Below, piece after piece: positions 6,177 through 11,651 of a stretch of DNA of 11,829 nt. The position numbers and the translations under genes were made by a program. Source of the stretch: Akkermansia sp. (GTDB lineage: Bacteria; Verrucomicrobiota; Verrucomicrobiia; Verrucomicrobiales; Akkermansiaceae); the NCBI GenBank assembly GCA_017379255.1, contig JAFNWZ010000027.1, forward strand, positions 1 through 11,829, written 5' to 3'. The first letter of the stretch is position 1, and each line of letters opens with the position of its first letter. The notes beneath the pieces were generated by a model that worked only from the letters and a program-made list of their open reading frames with translations, did no database searches and was not told the DNA's origin.

Positions 6177-6613
6177 AGCTTTGTATTGAATACTTTTTCC
6201 AGATACGGCGCAAGAATGCTGTAAAGCTCGCGTTCCTGAGCTTCGGGCAGCACCACATCGTGCATCACCACGCGGTCGGTCATCACTGTTCCGGCCAGAC
6301 ACTGGCCATTGGAGGCGTAAAGATAGAAACGGTTCTTTACCAGCGGGTGGTGCTCATCATCTGTCTGGTAAGCCACCTCCGGCACGTGGCGGCGTTCACC
6401 TTCCTGCAGGATGGCGCAAACGCGCTCACGGGTCTTCGCCAACAGCAGTTTTCCGGGTTCATCATGCAACCATGCCGGCACAAAGGGAGTCACCATCAGG
6501 TGGGGGGAAGCCAGCATCTCCTCCACCGCATCCTGGCTCACACTGGCATTCTGCGGCACACAGGCGCTCAGCACCGCCGCCGTACATACCAAAAGGGCAG
6601 TCTTCTTCATCAT
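6173..6613 (-). CDS. Small lipoprotein of unknown function
   Basis: Read from the first of two adjacent ATGs (6613), giving 146 residues. MMKKTALLVCTAAVLSAC is a textbook lipoprotein signal with lipobox LSAC and Cys18. The mature part is mixed alpha/beta with many charged residues and two further cysteines (in ERVCAIL and NGQCLAG) that could form a disulfide after export. I do not recognise a family. It begins 12 nt after the stop of the tyrosine phosphatase gene, has no Shine-Dalgarno, and its TGA overlaps the GTG of the hydrolase gene, so it is almost certainly co-transcribed and co-translated with them. An in-frame TTG directly after the preceding stop is an unlikely alternative start. Confidence 0.75.
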   Translation of the reverse strand: MMKKTALLVCTAAVLSACVPQNASVSQDAVEEMLASPHLMVTPFVPAWLHDEPGKLLLAKTRERVCAILQEGERRHVPEVAYQTDDEHHPLVKNRFYLYASNGQCLAGTVMTDRVVMHDVVLPEAQERELYSILAPYLEKVFNTKL

Positions 6614-6625
6614 AACAAAAAACAA

Positions 6626-7171
6626 TCAGGATTCTGCGCGGGCAATATCACTGGCCATCTGCTGCGTGGCCGCCCGCAGCAACGCCACCACATCATCAAA
6701 ACCCTGGATGCCTCCATAGTAGGGGTCGGGCACTTCATGCAGCGGACAATCATCCGCAAACCAGGCGCTCATCGGCACCACCTTGGCCATTTCCTCCGGG
6801 GTTGCTGCCTTGGCAATGACCTCCTCGTAATTGGAATCATCCTGCGGCACAATCAAATCAAACGCCGCAAAATCCCGGCGGCTGAACTGGCGGCCGCGGT
6901 GGCCGTTGTACTCATAACCAGCGCGGGCCAGCGCGTCCCGCATGCGGGCATCCGGCTTTTCTCCGATGTGGTAGGAAGCCGTACCGCATGAATCGGACTC
7001 CACATGGTCTGCCAGCCCGGCCTCTTTCACCGCAGCATTGAACAAATGTTCTGCTGCTACCGAGCGGCAGATATTGCCCAGGCACACAAAAAGCACACGG
7101 AAGGGCTGCTGAGCAGATTCCGGTTGACCATCCCCGTCAATTCTGGTATGTACATCCATGTCAACCAGCAT
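6626..7171 (-). CDS. Low-molecular-weight protein tyrosine phosphatase (Wzb/LMW-PTP family)
   Basis: A 181-residue protein with the LMW-PTP P-loop VLFVCLGNICRS (C-x5-R: Cys30, Arg36) near the N terminus and the catalytic general acid in VPDPYYGG (Asp149). Both are at the expected spacing, so it should be an active phosphotyrosine phosphatase of the cytoplasm. SCGTASYHIGE and the HRGRQ block (about 91-95) are also typical. The start is ATG 7171, or five codons in at ATG 7159; the conserved domain begins at about residue 25, so both are possible. Bacterial members often pair with tyrosine kinases in polysaccharide export, but no such kinase is in this window; here the gene heads a cluster with two lipoproteins and a beta-helix acyltransferase. 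Its start is only 11 bp from that of the divergent queE gene. Confidence 0.92.
   Translation of the reverse strand: MLVDMDVHTRIDGDGQPESAQQPFRVLFVCLGNICRSVAAEHLFNAAVKEAGLADHVESDSCGTASYHIGEKPDARMRDALARAGYEYNGHRGRQFSRRDFAAFDLIVPQDDSNYEEVIAKAATPEEMAKVVPMSAWFADDCPLHEVPDPYYGGIQGFDDVVALLRAATQQMASDIARAES
7124..7152 (+). promoter_or_regulatory. Likely queE promoter (-35 TTGACC, 17 bp, extended -10 TGG-TATGTA)
   Basis: TTGACC at 7124-7129 and TATGTA at 7147-7152 are 17 bp apart, with TGG before the -10. The predicted start is near 7159, leaving about 24 nt before the ATG, too short for a preQ1 riboswitch. The promoter lies inside the 5' end of the divergent phosphatase gene. Confidence 0.55.
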
Positions 7172-7182
7172 CCTAGCATAAC

Positions 7183-7848
7183 ATGCTCAACATTGCACGC
7201 CTGAATTCTGCCCCCGAAATATTTTACTCCCTGCAGGGAGAAGGCATCCGCAGCGGCACCCCTGCCGTATTCCTGCGTCTGGCAGGGTGCAATCTGGCCT
7301 GTAAGTGGTGCGACACCAAGCACTCATGGGGGAACGGCATCCTCTGCTCCGTGCGGGATGTAGCCGCCCATCTGGAGGAATACAACTGCGCCTCCCTTGT
7401 CATAACTGGTGGTGAGCCCCTGCTCCAGCAAGGGCCGCTGGAAAAGCTGCTTGCCCTGCTCCCGGCCGGCCTCCACATCGAAGTGGAGACCAACGGCACA
7501 CTCATTCCCACCCCCGCCCTGGCGCAGCGGGTCAACCAGTGGAACGTGTCTCCCAAGCTGCAGCACTCAGGCAATGCGGGCGATAAATCCATCGTCCCCG
7601 CAGCGCTGGCTTTTTTTGCAGAGCACCCCTGCGCCTGGTTCAAGTTCGTGGTGCAAAACGAGGCCGACTGGGCGTCCATCGCCGCACTGGGGCTGCCACA
7701 GCAGCGCATCATCCTCATGCCCTGCGCCACCACCCGCACCGCGCTGGAGGCCGCCCGTCCTGCCGTAGTCGAGATGTGCCTGCGCCACGGCGTGCGCCTG
7801 GGCGACCGCCTGCACCTCTCCCTCTGGGATGATAAGAAAGGGGTGTAA
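7183..7848 (+). CDS. queE: 7-carboxy-7-deazaguanine synthase QueE (radical SAM)
   Basis: A 221-residue protein, the usual QueE length. EIFYSLQGEG (12-21) is the family's N-terminal hallmark. The cluster motif is C-x3-C-x2-C (Cys36, Cys40, Cys43, in GCNLACKWCDT), which binds the 4Fe-4S cluster that cleaves S-adenosylmethionine. TGGEPLLQ (75-82), VETNGT (101-106) and NVSPK (121-125) are the expected SAM and substrate motifs. QueE converts 6-carboxytetrahydropterin to 7-carboxy-7-deazaguanine on the path to preQ0 and queuosine, which modifies tRNAs with GUN anticodons. No other queuosine gene is present here. There is no Shine-Dalgarno before the ATG; a promoter lies at 7124-7152. The gene is divergent from the phosphatase cluster and is followed by the outer-membrane protein gene, which has its own promoter-like sequence. 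Confidence 0.95.
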   Translation: MLNIARLNSAPEIFYSLQGEGIRSGTPAVFLRLAGCNLACKWCDTKHSWGNGILCSVRDVAAHLEEYNCASLVITGGEPLLQQGPLEKLLALLPAGLHIEVETNGTLIPTPALAQRVNQWNVSPKLQHSGNAGDKSIVPAALAFFAEHPCAWFKFVVQNEADWASIAALGLPQQRIILMPCATTRTALEAARPAVVEMCLRHGVRLGDRLHLSLWDDKKGV

Positions 7849-7853
7849 GGCAC

Positions 7854-7868
7854 AGAACTGTTAGTTCT
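7854..7868 (+). terminator. Small hairpin after queE, weak terminator candidate
   Basis: AGAACT, GTT, AGTTCT forms a 6-bp stem with a 3-nt loop, starting five bases after the queE stop. No U-tract follows, so termination is uncertain; an overlapping alternative stem GTTAG/CTAAC also exists. Confidence 0.3.
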
Positions 7869-7874
7869 AACCTC

Positions 7875-7903
7875 TTGATAAAACAGCCTTGTAGTGCTAA
7901 GTA
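7875..7903 (+). promoter_or_regulatory. Promoter candidate for the beta-barrel gene (TTGATA, 17 bp, TGC-TAAGTA)
   Basis: TTGATA at 7875-7880 and TAAGTA at 7898-7903 are 17 bp apart, with an extended -10 TGC. The predicted start near 7910 is about 3 nt before the ATG at 7913. The -10 is a weak match, so confidence is moderate to low. Confidence 0.45.
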
Positions 7904-7912
7904 TGGGGTGCT

Positions 7913-8515
7913 ATGAAAACCACCCTGTTCTGCCTCTGCCTGCTGGCTGGCAGCGCTGCTGCTGCCCCATATTACCTGCCCTCGCCCCAGCCGGGAGCGC
8001 TTACCGATGCCGACTGGCAACCAACCAACCGGCTGGAAGGCCTCTACGCCATAGGCGCTTCCCACACGCCCGATACTGCGGGTTTCCGCCTGGGGCAAAG
8101 CCTCTACAGCCCGGCAGATTCCAGCATACGCCACGAATTCAGCCTCCAGATAGCCCCGCAGTGGGGCAGCGGCCACCGCACGCGTCATGAGCACCGCAGC
8201 CACCAGGATATTTTCCTGGCACCCCTGACAGGTGGCTACACGCTCAACCTCGGTCTGACCGATGATATCTACCTGTATCTGGGAGGCAAGGCTGGCTGGG
8301 CCTTCGGGCATTACAAAGAAAAATCCCCGGTCTATAAGGAAAGCGGCTACGTCAACGGATTCACCTTCTCAGCCGGCGGCGGGCTTAAAATCCGCTGCAG
8401 CGAACGCCTCTATGCCCAGCTGGGCTACGAATTCGGACGCACCTACACCAACAACCGGCACGATGACACCCTGGGACAGCACATCATCACCGCCGGGCTC
8501 GGGTGGCAGTTCTGA
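7913..8515 (+). CDS. Outer-membrane beta-barrel protein
   Basis: A 200-residue protein with a cleavable signal peptide (MKTTLFCLCLLAGSAAAA, cleaved near residue 18). The mature part shows alternating hydrophobic and polar strands rich in Gly, Tyr and Phe, such as IYLYLGGKAGWAFG, FTFSAGGGLKI and LYAQLGYEFGR, and ends GLGWQF. A C-terminal aromatic residue is the recognition signal of the outer-membrane assembly machinery. The size suggests an eight-stranded barrel of the OmpA/OmpX or OMP_b-brl type. A specific function, whether adhesin, small porin or structural protein, cannot be read. The ATG has only a weak G-rich sequence before it and a promoter-like sequence about 10 nt upstream. The TGA stop forms the first three bases of the heptamer repeat at 8513. 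Confidence 0.8.
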   Translation: MKTTLFCLCLLAGSAAAAPYYLPSPQPGALTDADWQPTNRLEGLYAIGASHTPDTAGFRLGQSLYSPADSSIRHEFSLQIAPQWGSGHRTRHEHRSHQDIFLAPLTGGYTLNLGLTDDIYLYLGGKAGWAFGHYKEKSPVYKESGYVNGFTFSAGGGLKIRCSERLYAQLGYEFGRTYTNNRHDDTLGQHIITAGLGWQF

Positions 8516-8672
8516 ATGTAGGTTGTTGGATGTAGAATGTATTGAGTCTGGCAAGCTAAGGCCTGCAGTCAGTATGCTTTCATCAACCCTACGGCATGCC
8601 CAGCTTAAAGGCCGGGGCTTCGTCTGCTGCGCGCAGCGCAGGGAACTCCATACATTCAACATTCTACATTCA
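8513..8672. repeat. Inverted repeat of tandem heptamers with a structured 116-bp centre, between convergent genes
   Basis: Left arm: T plus four heptamers GAATGTA, GGTTGTT, GGATGTA, GAATGTA (8514-8541). Right arm: TACATTC, AACATTC, TACATTC (8651-8671). Positions 8513-8534 pair with 8651-8672 over 22 positions with 19 identities; two of the three differences are G-U pairs. In another register the inner blocks 8535-8547 and 8645-8657 pair 12 of 13. The stops of both flanking genes (TGA 8513-8515 plus, TGA 8672-8670 minus) are the outermost bases of the arms. The centre includes the palindromes GGCATGCC (8593-8600) and GCTGCGCGCAGC (8626-8637) and no ORF of its own. Confidence 0.85.
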
Positions 8673-9359
8673 ACGGTAGTCCCTCTTGCCGAAAATGGCA
8701 GAGCCCACGCGCACAATGGTAGCCCCTTCCTCCACCGCCACGGCGTAATCATGGCTCATGCCCATGGAAAGCTCCGGCAGGGGGAGCGGGCCGCAGGCGC
8801 GCAGGCGCTCTGCCAGCTCGCGCAGAGCGCGGAATGCCGGGCGCGCCCCCTCCGGGGCTTCCGAGGGCGCAGGGATGCACATCAACCCGCGTATTTCCAG
8901 ATACGGCAGCGCCACCAGTTGCGCCCAGGATTCCAGCAACTCCGCCGGGGTAAAGCCATGCTTGCTTTCCTCGGCATCCACATTCACCTCCAGCAGGATA
9001 CGCGCAGTACAGCCCAGCTCACCCGCTATGCGGGAAACCGTCTCTGCAAGGCGCAGCGAATCCACCGCCTGCAGCAGCCCGAAGCCCTGTTCCAGCGCCT
9101 TGCGTACCTTGTTGCGCTGCAGCGGGCCGATGAGATGCCACTCGCAATCGCCCGGCATTTCCGGCATCTTGCCCATGGCTTCCTGCAGGCGGTTTTCGCC
9201 AAAGAGACGCTGACCGTCATTATATGCCTGCATGATATCCTCCACCGGGAAGGTCTTGCTCACAGCCAGCAGCTTCACACTGCCCGCCGGGCGTCCGGCG
9301 CGCCGTTCTGCCGCGGCAATACTGGCTTTAATCTCCTGCAACTGGTCCTGTATGTACAT
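8670..9359 (-). CDS. yggS: YggS-family pyridoxal phosphate homeostasis protein (PLPBP)
   Basis: Read from ATG 9359 (229 residues, the normal family length); a longer frame to 9434 adds a non-conserved extension. The family blocks are all present: LLAVSKTFP with the PLP-binding Lys35, FGENRLQEA (about 53-61), WHLIGPLQRNKVR (74-86), VDSLRLAE, ILLEVNVDAEESKHGF (121-136), GLMCIPAP, and the C-terminal LSMGMSHDYAVAVEEG with TIVRVGSAIFG. The fold is a single TIM-like barrel related to alanine racemase N-terminal domains. It binds PLP in the cytoplasm and keeps B6 vitamers and amino-acid pools in balance, without known catalysis. A TGG-TATGAT element ends 6 nt before the ATG, so transcription would begin at the start codon itself. 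The stop lies in the heptamer repeat shared with the convergent beta-barrel gene. Confidence 0.95.
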   Translation of the reverse strand: MYIQDQLQEIKASIAAAERRAGRPAGSVKLLAVSKTFPVEDIMQAYNDGQRLFGENRLQEAMGKMPEMPGDCEWHLIGPLQRNKVRKALEQGFGLLQAVDSLRLAETVSRIAGELGCTARILLEVNVDAEESKHGFTPAELLESWAQLVALPYLEIRGLMCIPAPSEAPEGARPAFRALRELAERLRACGPLPLPELSMGMSHDYAVAVEEGATIVRVGSAIFGKRDYR

Positions 9360-9365
9360 GGCTGC

Positions 9366-9374
9366 ATCATACCA
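9366..9374 (-). promoter_or_regulatory. Extended -10 (TGG-TATGAT) immediately before yggS
   Basis: TATGAT at 9371-9366 with TGG at 9374-9372. The usual 7-nt spacing puts the transcription start on the A of the yggS ATG (9359). The -35 region (TCGCAT at 17 bp) is poor, so the promoter would rely on the extended -10. Confidence 0.45.
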
Positions 9375-9449
9375 CACCCCCTCCCCCAATGCGAGAAAAA
9401 AGGCGGTATTCTGCATAGCGAACAGCAGACTCATTCAGAAAGTTTATCC

Positions 9450-9478
9450 TTGCCGGGCGGCGTCCGGCGTGGTACACA
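9450..9478 (+). promoter_or_regulatory. Promoter candidate for the thioredoxin-like gene (TTGCCG, 17 bp, TGG-TACACA)
   Basis: TTGCCG at 9450-9455 and TACACA at 9473-9478 are 17 bp apart with TGG before the -10. The predicted start near 9485 is 2 nt before ATG 9487, and the -10 overlaps the alternative ATG at 9478, arguing for 9487 as the start. Confidence 0.45.
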
Positions 9479-9486
9479 TGGTAGAT

Positions 9487-10443
9487 ATGCACCACTTTCG
9501 CACCATTTTGTACGCCACTGGCCTGTGCGCCCTCATCAGCCCCGCCTTCTCCAGTGAATGGATAACCGATTTCGAGGAGGCAAAAGCCCGGGCACGGGCT
9601 GAAAACAAGGCCATATTTGCCAATTTCACCGGGTCTGACTGGTGCGGCTACTGCATGCGCATGAAACGGCAGGTGCTCGACACCCCGGAGTTCCTGGCCT
9701 ATGTGCGGGATAAGTTCGTGCTGCTCGAAATTGATTTGCCACGCCGCAAACAAGTGGACGCTGCCGTTCTCGAAGAACGGCGCAGGCTCTGCCAGCGGTA
9801 CGAGGTGACAGGTTTCCCCACCTTTGTAACCATGAGCCACACGGGTGAAGTGCTGGGCGGCTGGGTAGGCGCCCGGCCCGATGTGGCCAGCACCACCACC
9901 CTGCTGGATACCGCCCTGGCACGCGGGCAACAGCTTACCGCGGCGCGCCAGCTGCAGGGCACGGCGCGCGCCCGGGCGCTCATGGAGGTTTACCAGAGCT
10001 TCCCCAAGAACTTCAAGCACGCCGCCGCAGCGCTGCGCAAGGAGATTCACGACCACGACCCCGACGATACCACGGGGCTGAAGGAACAAGCCATGGCCGA
10101 TGCCCAGATGCTCGAGCTCATGGAGCAGCTCAATGCCCATTACCGCGATTACCAGCGCCAGACGGAGATTTTCGACTCCTTCATAGCGCAGGCCCACCCG
10201 CTCAACCAGGAGCGCATCATGGAGCTGAAGCGCGATATGGTCGTGTTCCCGTGTCTGAATATCATGCTGCTCAACGCGGACAGTGTGGAGGAGGTGCTGA
10301 AGGCGCGCGATTATGTGCTCAAGGAAGCGCAGAACTCATACCCCGACCACATGAAGGCGGACATGATAAAGGCACTGGAGGCCAATTTCCAAAACCCCGA
10401 AGCCCTGCTGCAGCAGGTGCGTGCCCGCCGGGCACGCACCTGA
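9487..10443 (+). CDS. Exported thioredoxin-fold protein with CGYC active site and helical C-terminal domain
   Basis: Read from ATG 9487 (318 residues); an ATG three codons upstream and a much longer frame from 9232 are alternatives, but only a start near 9487 puts the signal peptide (RTILYATGLCALISPAFS) at the N terminus. The thioredoxin domain spans about 24-145: FANFTGSDWCGYC with redox Cys53 and Cys56, and the cis-proline loop GFPTF (Pro111). This resembles the Thioredoxin_7 group, periplasmic reductases or chaperone-like proteins. The remaining 170 residues are helical and charged (for example ARALMEVYQSFPKNF, QERIMELKRDMVVFP), with no family recognised. It probably handles disulfides or folding in the periplasm; partners are unknown. 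A perfect 11-bp hairpin is encoded in its last codons. Confidence 0.8.
   Translation: MHHFRTILYATGLCALISPAFSSEWITDFEEAKARARAENKAIFANFTGSDWCGYCMRMKRQVLDTPEFLAYVRDKFVLLEIDLPRRKQVDAAVLEERRRLCQRYEVTGFPTFVTMSHTGEVLGGWVGARPDVASTTTLLDTALARGQQLTAARQLQGTARARALMEVYQSFPKNFKHAAAALRKEIHDHDPDDTTGLKEQAMADAQMLELMEQLNAHYRDYQRQTEIFDSFIAQAHPLNQERIMELKRDMVVFPCLNIMLLNADSVEEVLKARDYVLKEAQNSYPDHMKADMIKALEANFQNPEALLQQVRARRART
10404..10440 (+). terminator. Two perfect palindromes in the last codons of the thioredoxin-like gene
   Basis: CCTGCTGCAGCAGG (10404-10417) is a 14-bp palindrome. GGTGCGTGCCC (10416-10426) pairs perfectly with GGGCACGCACC (10430-10440) over 11 bp with a 3-nt loop, ending at the base before the TGA stop. 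Only a weak T-run (GATTCCGCTTTCT) follows, so it may stall RNA polymerase or protect the 3' end rather than act as a strong terminator. Confidence 0.5.
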
Positions 10444-10479
10444 TTCCGCTTTCTGCAGCCACGTGGCAAGAGGAAAAGC

Positions 10480-10878
10480 TCACAGCCGCCCCTCGTTGCG
10501 CATATCCTGCACAAAGCGGCTGATGGTGGATACGTTTACGAAGAAGGCATCTGCGGCCTCGCGCAGTGGTGCCCCGGGATGCGCTTTCAGAAATGCAAGC
10601 AGAGCTTCATCCCGCTTGTGCGGGCGGCGTTTGCGGGGCGGTCTTTCCCTTTTGGCAGGCAGAGAGGGTCTGGCAATCATCATTCTGACCGTATTGCCGG
10701 AAACCGTAACCTCCGGTGAAGCCAACCCCGCAGACGCACAAGCCTGCAGGACGCGCTGAATGCCAGTTCCCCATTGCTCTACGATGTTCATCTTACGGAA
10801 CACATCGGCCAGAAGAGGATTTCGCAGACGGGAATACCCGGAAAGCATTTCCTCCACGGTCAGATTGTCGTATAGCAT
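10480..10878 (-). pseudogene. C-terminal remnant of an AlbA_2/RecG-like ATP-binding protein
   Basis: The encoded LTVEEMLSGYSRLRNPLLADVFRKMNIVEQWGTGIQRV is the hallmark C-terminal block (HATPase_c_4 type) of the AlbA_2/COG2865 'ATP-binding' or 'RecG-like' proteins. It is followed by a winged-helix-like tail (EALLAFLKAHPGAPLREAADAFFV, then STISRFVQDM). Full proteins are about 400-550 residues and begin with an AlbA_2 (Schlafen-like) domain; here everything before the block is missing. The frame instead runs into a 10-bp tandem repeat and then the terminator of the neighbouring RRM gene. Translation could begin at ATG 10878 in the repeat, giving 132 residues, but there is no evident promoter. 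I regard it as a deletion remnant; a short expressed DNA-binding protein is possible. It converges on the thioredoxin-like gene, 36 bp away. Confidence 0.7.
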
Positions 10879-10917
10879 CTTTTTGCATCTTTTTGCATCT
10901 TTTTGCATCTTTTTGCA
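10875..10917. repeat. Tandem repeat: four perfect 10-bp units GCATCTTTTT
   Basis: Units occupy 10875-10884, 10885-10894, 10895-10904 and 10905-10914, plus a partial GCA. Read on the minus strand each unit carries an ATG, and since ten is not a multiple of three successive ATGs fall in successive frames. No stop occurs in any frame of the array. It lies exactly where the remnant gene loses similarity to its family. Confidence 0.95.
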
Positions 10918-10960
10918 AAAAGAAAGAAAATCGCGCGCACCTGTTCCGGGTGCGCGCGAT
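10917..10960 (-). terminator. Strong intrinsic terminator of the RRM gene
   Basis: ATCGCGCGCACC (10930-10941) pairs perfectly over 12 bp with GGTGCGCGCGAT (10949-10960) around a 7-nt loop. On the minus strand it is followed by a T-rich run (TTTTCTTTCTTTTT). It lies 25 bp past the stop of the RRM gene. Confidence 0.9.
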
Positions 10961-10985
10961 GGCATCAAATCAAGCGTAAGTAAAA

Positions 10986-11651
10986 TTATTCCTCTGCGGG
11001 AGCAGCCGGGGCTTCGGGGGCAGCAGGCTCAGCAGGGGCTGCCTCAACCGCGGTCTCTGCGGGCTTCTCCTCAGGTTTCTCAGGCGTTTCCGGGCGTTCG
11101 CTGGCGGCGCTCACCATGAGCTCACGCCCCATGAAGGGCTGGCCGTGCAGCACCTCGGCAGCGCGCTGGGCATCCTCCAGCTTCTGCATCTCCACAAAGG
11201 CATAGCCCTTGCTCTTGTAAGTGCGGGTGTTATAGATGATTTCCACGCTGCGCACATTGCCAAATCCCTTGAAGAGATCCTCCAGCTCAGCTTCGGAAGC
11301 CTCGTAGGAAAGATTACCTACATAGAGGCGGGCATTGCGGGTGGGGGAAACGGAAGCCGGGCGGCGGCGCTGTTTCTCCTGGCGGGCGGCGGGGTTGCCC
11401 CCCTGGTTATTGCGCCCCTTGGCCACGCGCACGTTCTCCTTGGGTTTGCGCTTGTCATTCTTGCGGTTTTCTTTCTGGGCACCCTCTTTCTTCTTGCCGA
11501 AACCGAAGAAATTGAGAATGCGCTGCAGCAGACCGGGCTTGGGAGCGGGCTGTTCCTGGCGCGGCATACGGCGGCGGTACGGACGGCCCTTATTATTACG
11601 GCGGCGGCGGGCTCCCTGTCCCTGCCGGCCTTGTGTATAATGTTCTGCCAT
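10986..11651 (-). CDS. RRM-domain RNA-binding protein with basic N-terminal and acidic Pro/Ala-rich C-terminal regions
   Basis: A 221-residue protein. A single RNA-recognition motif spans about residues 107-183, with RNP2 LYVGNL (109-114) and RNP1 KGYAFVEM (148-155). The last RNP1 aromatic is Met, but the other stacking aromatics are kept. The first 100 residues are very basic and low in complexity (ARRRRNNKGR, RKNDKRKPK), with a short hydrophobic segment LLQRILNFFGFG (41-52). The last 35 are a Glu/Pro/Ala-rich tail. Single-RRM proteins in bacteria are usually short (about 80-150 residues) and are linked to RNA chaperone or cold-response roles; the long disordered arms here are unusual and could support RNA-rich assemblies. 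RNA binding is well supported; the function is inference. There is no Shine-Dalgarno before the ATG, and it is monocistronic with a strong terminator. Confidence 0.85.
   Translation of the reverse strand: MAEHYTQGRQGQGARRRRNNKGRPYRRRMPRQEQPAPKPGLLQRILNFFGFGKKKEGAQKENRKNDKRKPKENVRVAKGRNNQGGNPAARQEKQRRRPASVSPTRNARLYVGNLSYEASEAELEDLFKGFGNVRSVEIIYNTRTYKSKGYAFVEMQKLEDAQRAAEVLHGQPFMGRELMVSAASERPETPEKPEEKPAETAVEAAPAEPAAPEAPAAPAEE

Noticed and set aside
5307..6224. 305-codon open frame on the plus strand
   Set aside because: It lies opposite the acyltransferase and hydrolase genes, is His/Arg/Gln-rich with no recognisable domain, and is a shadow of those genes.
6177..6302. Upstream extension of the hydrolase lipoprotein
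   Set aside because: It overlaps the preceding gene by 42 codons and would place the lipoprotein signal internally; GTG 6176 with GTGA overlap fits better.
7153..7182. preQ1 riboswitch before queE
   Set aside because: The leader is about 24 nt with no aptamer-like pseudoknot sequence.
4762..8672. Heptamer elements as ordinary Rho-independent terminators
   Set aside because: The stems are long but lack adjacent U-tracts and have large loops, unlike the standard terminators at 1253, 1842 and 10917 in this window.
9232..9486. Long N-terminal extension of the thioredoxin-like protein
   Set aside because: It runs antisense through the 5' part of yggS and would bury the signal peptide; the start near 9487 is more sensible.
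9367..10197. 276-codon minus-strand frame opposite the thioredoxin-like gene
   Set aside because: No motif; the plus frame has a signal peptide, CGYC and cis-Pro.
10875..10917. CRISPR array
   Set aside because: Units are 10 bp and contiguous, with no spacers.
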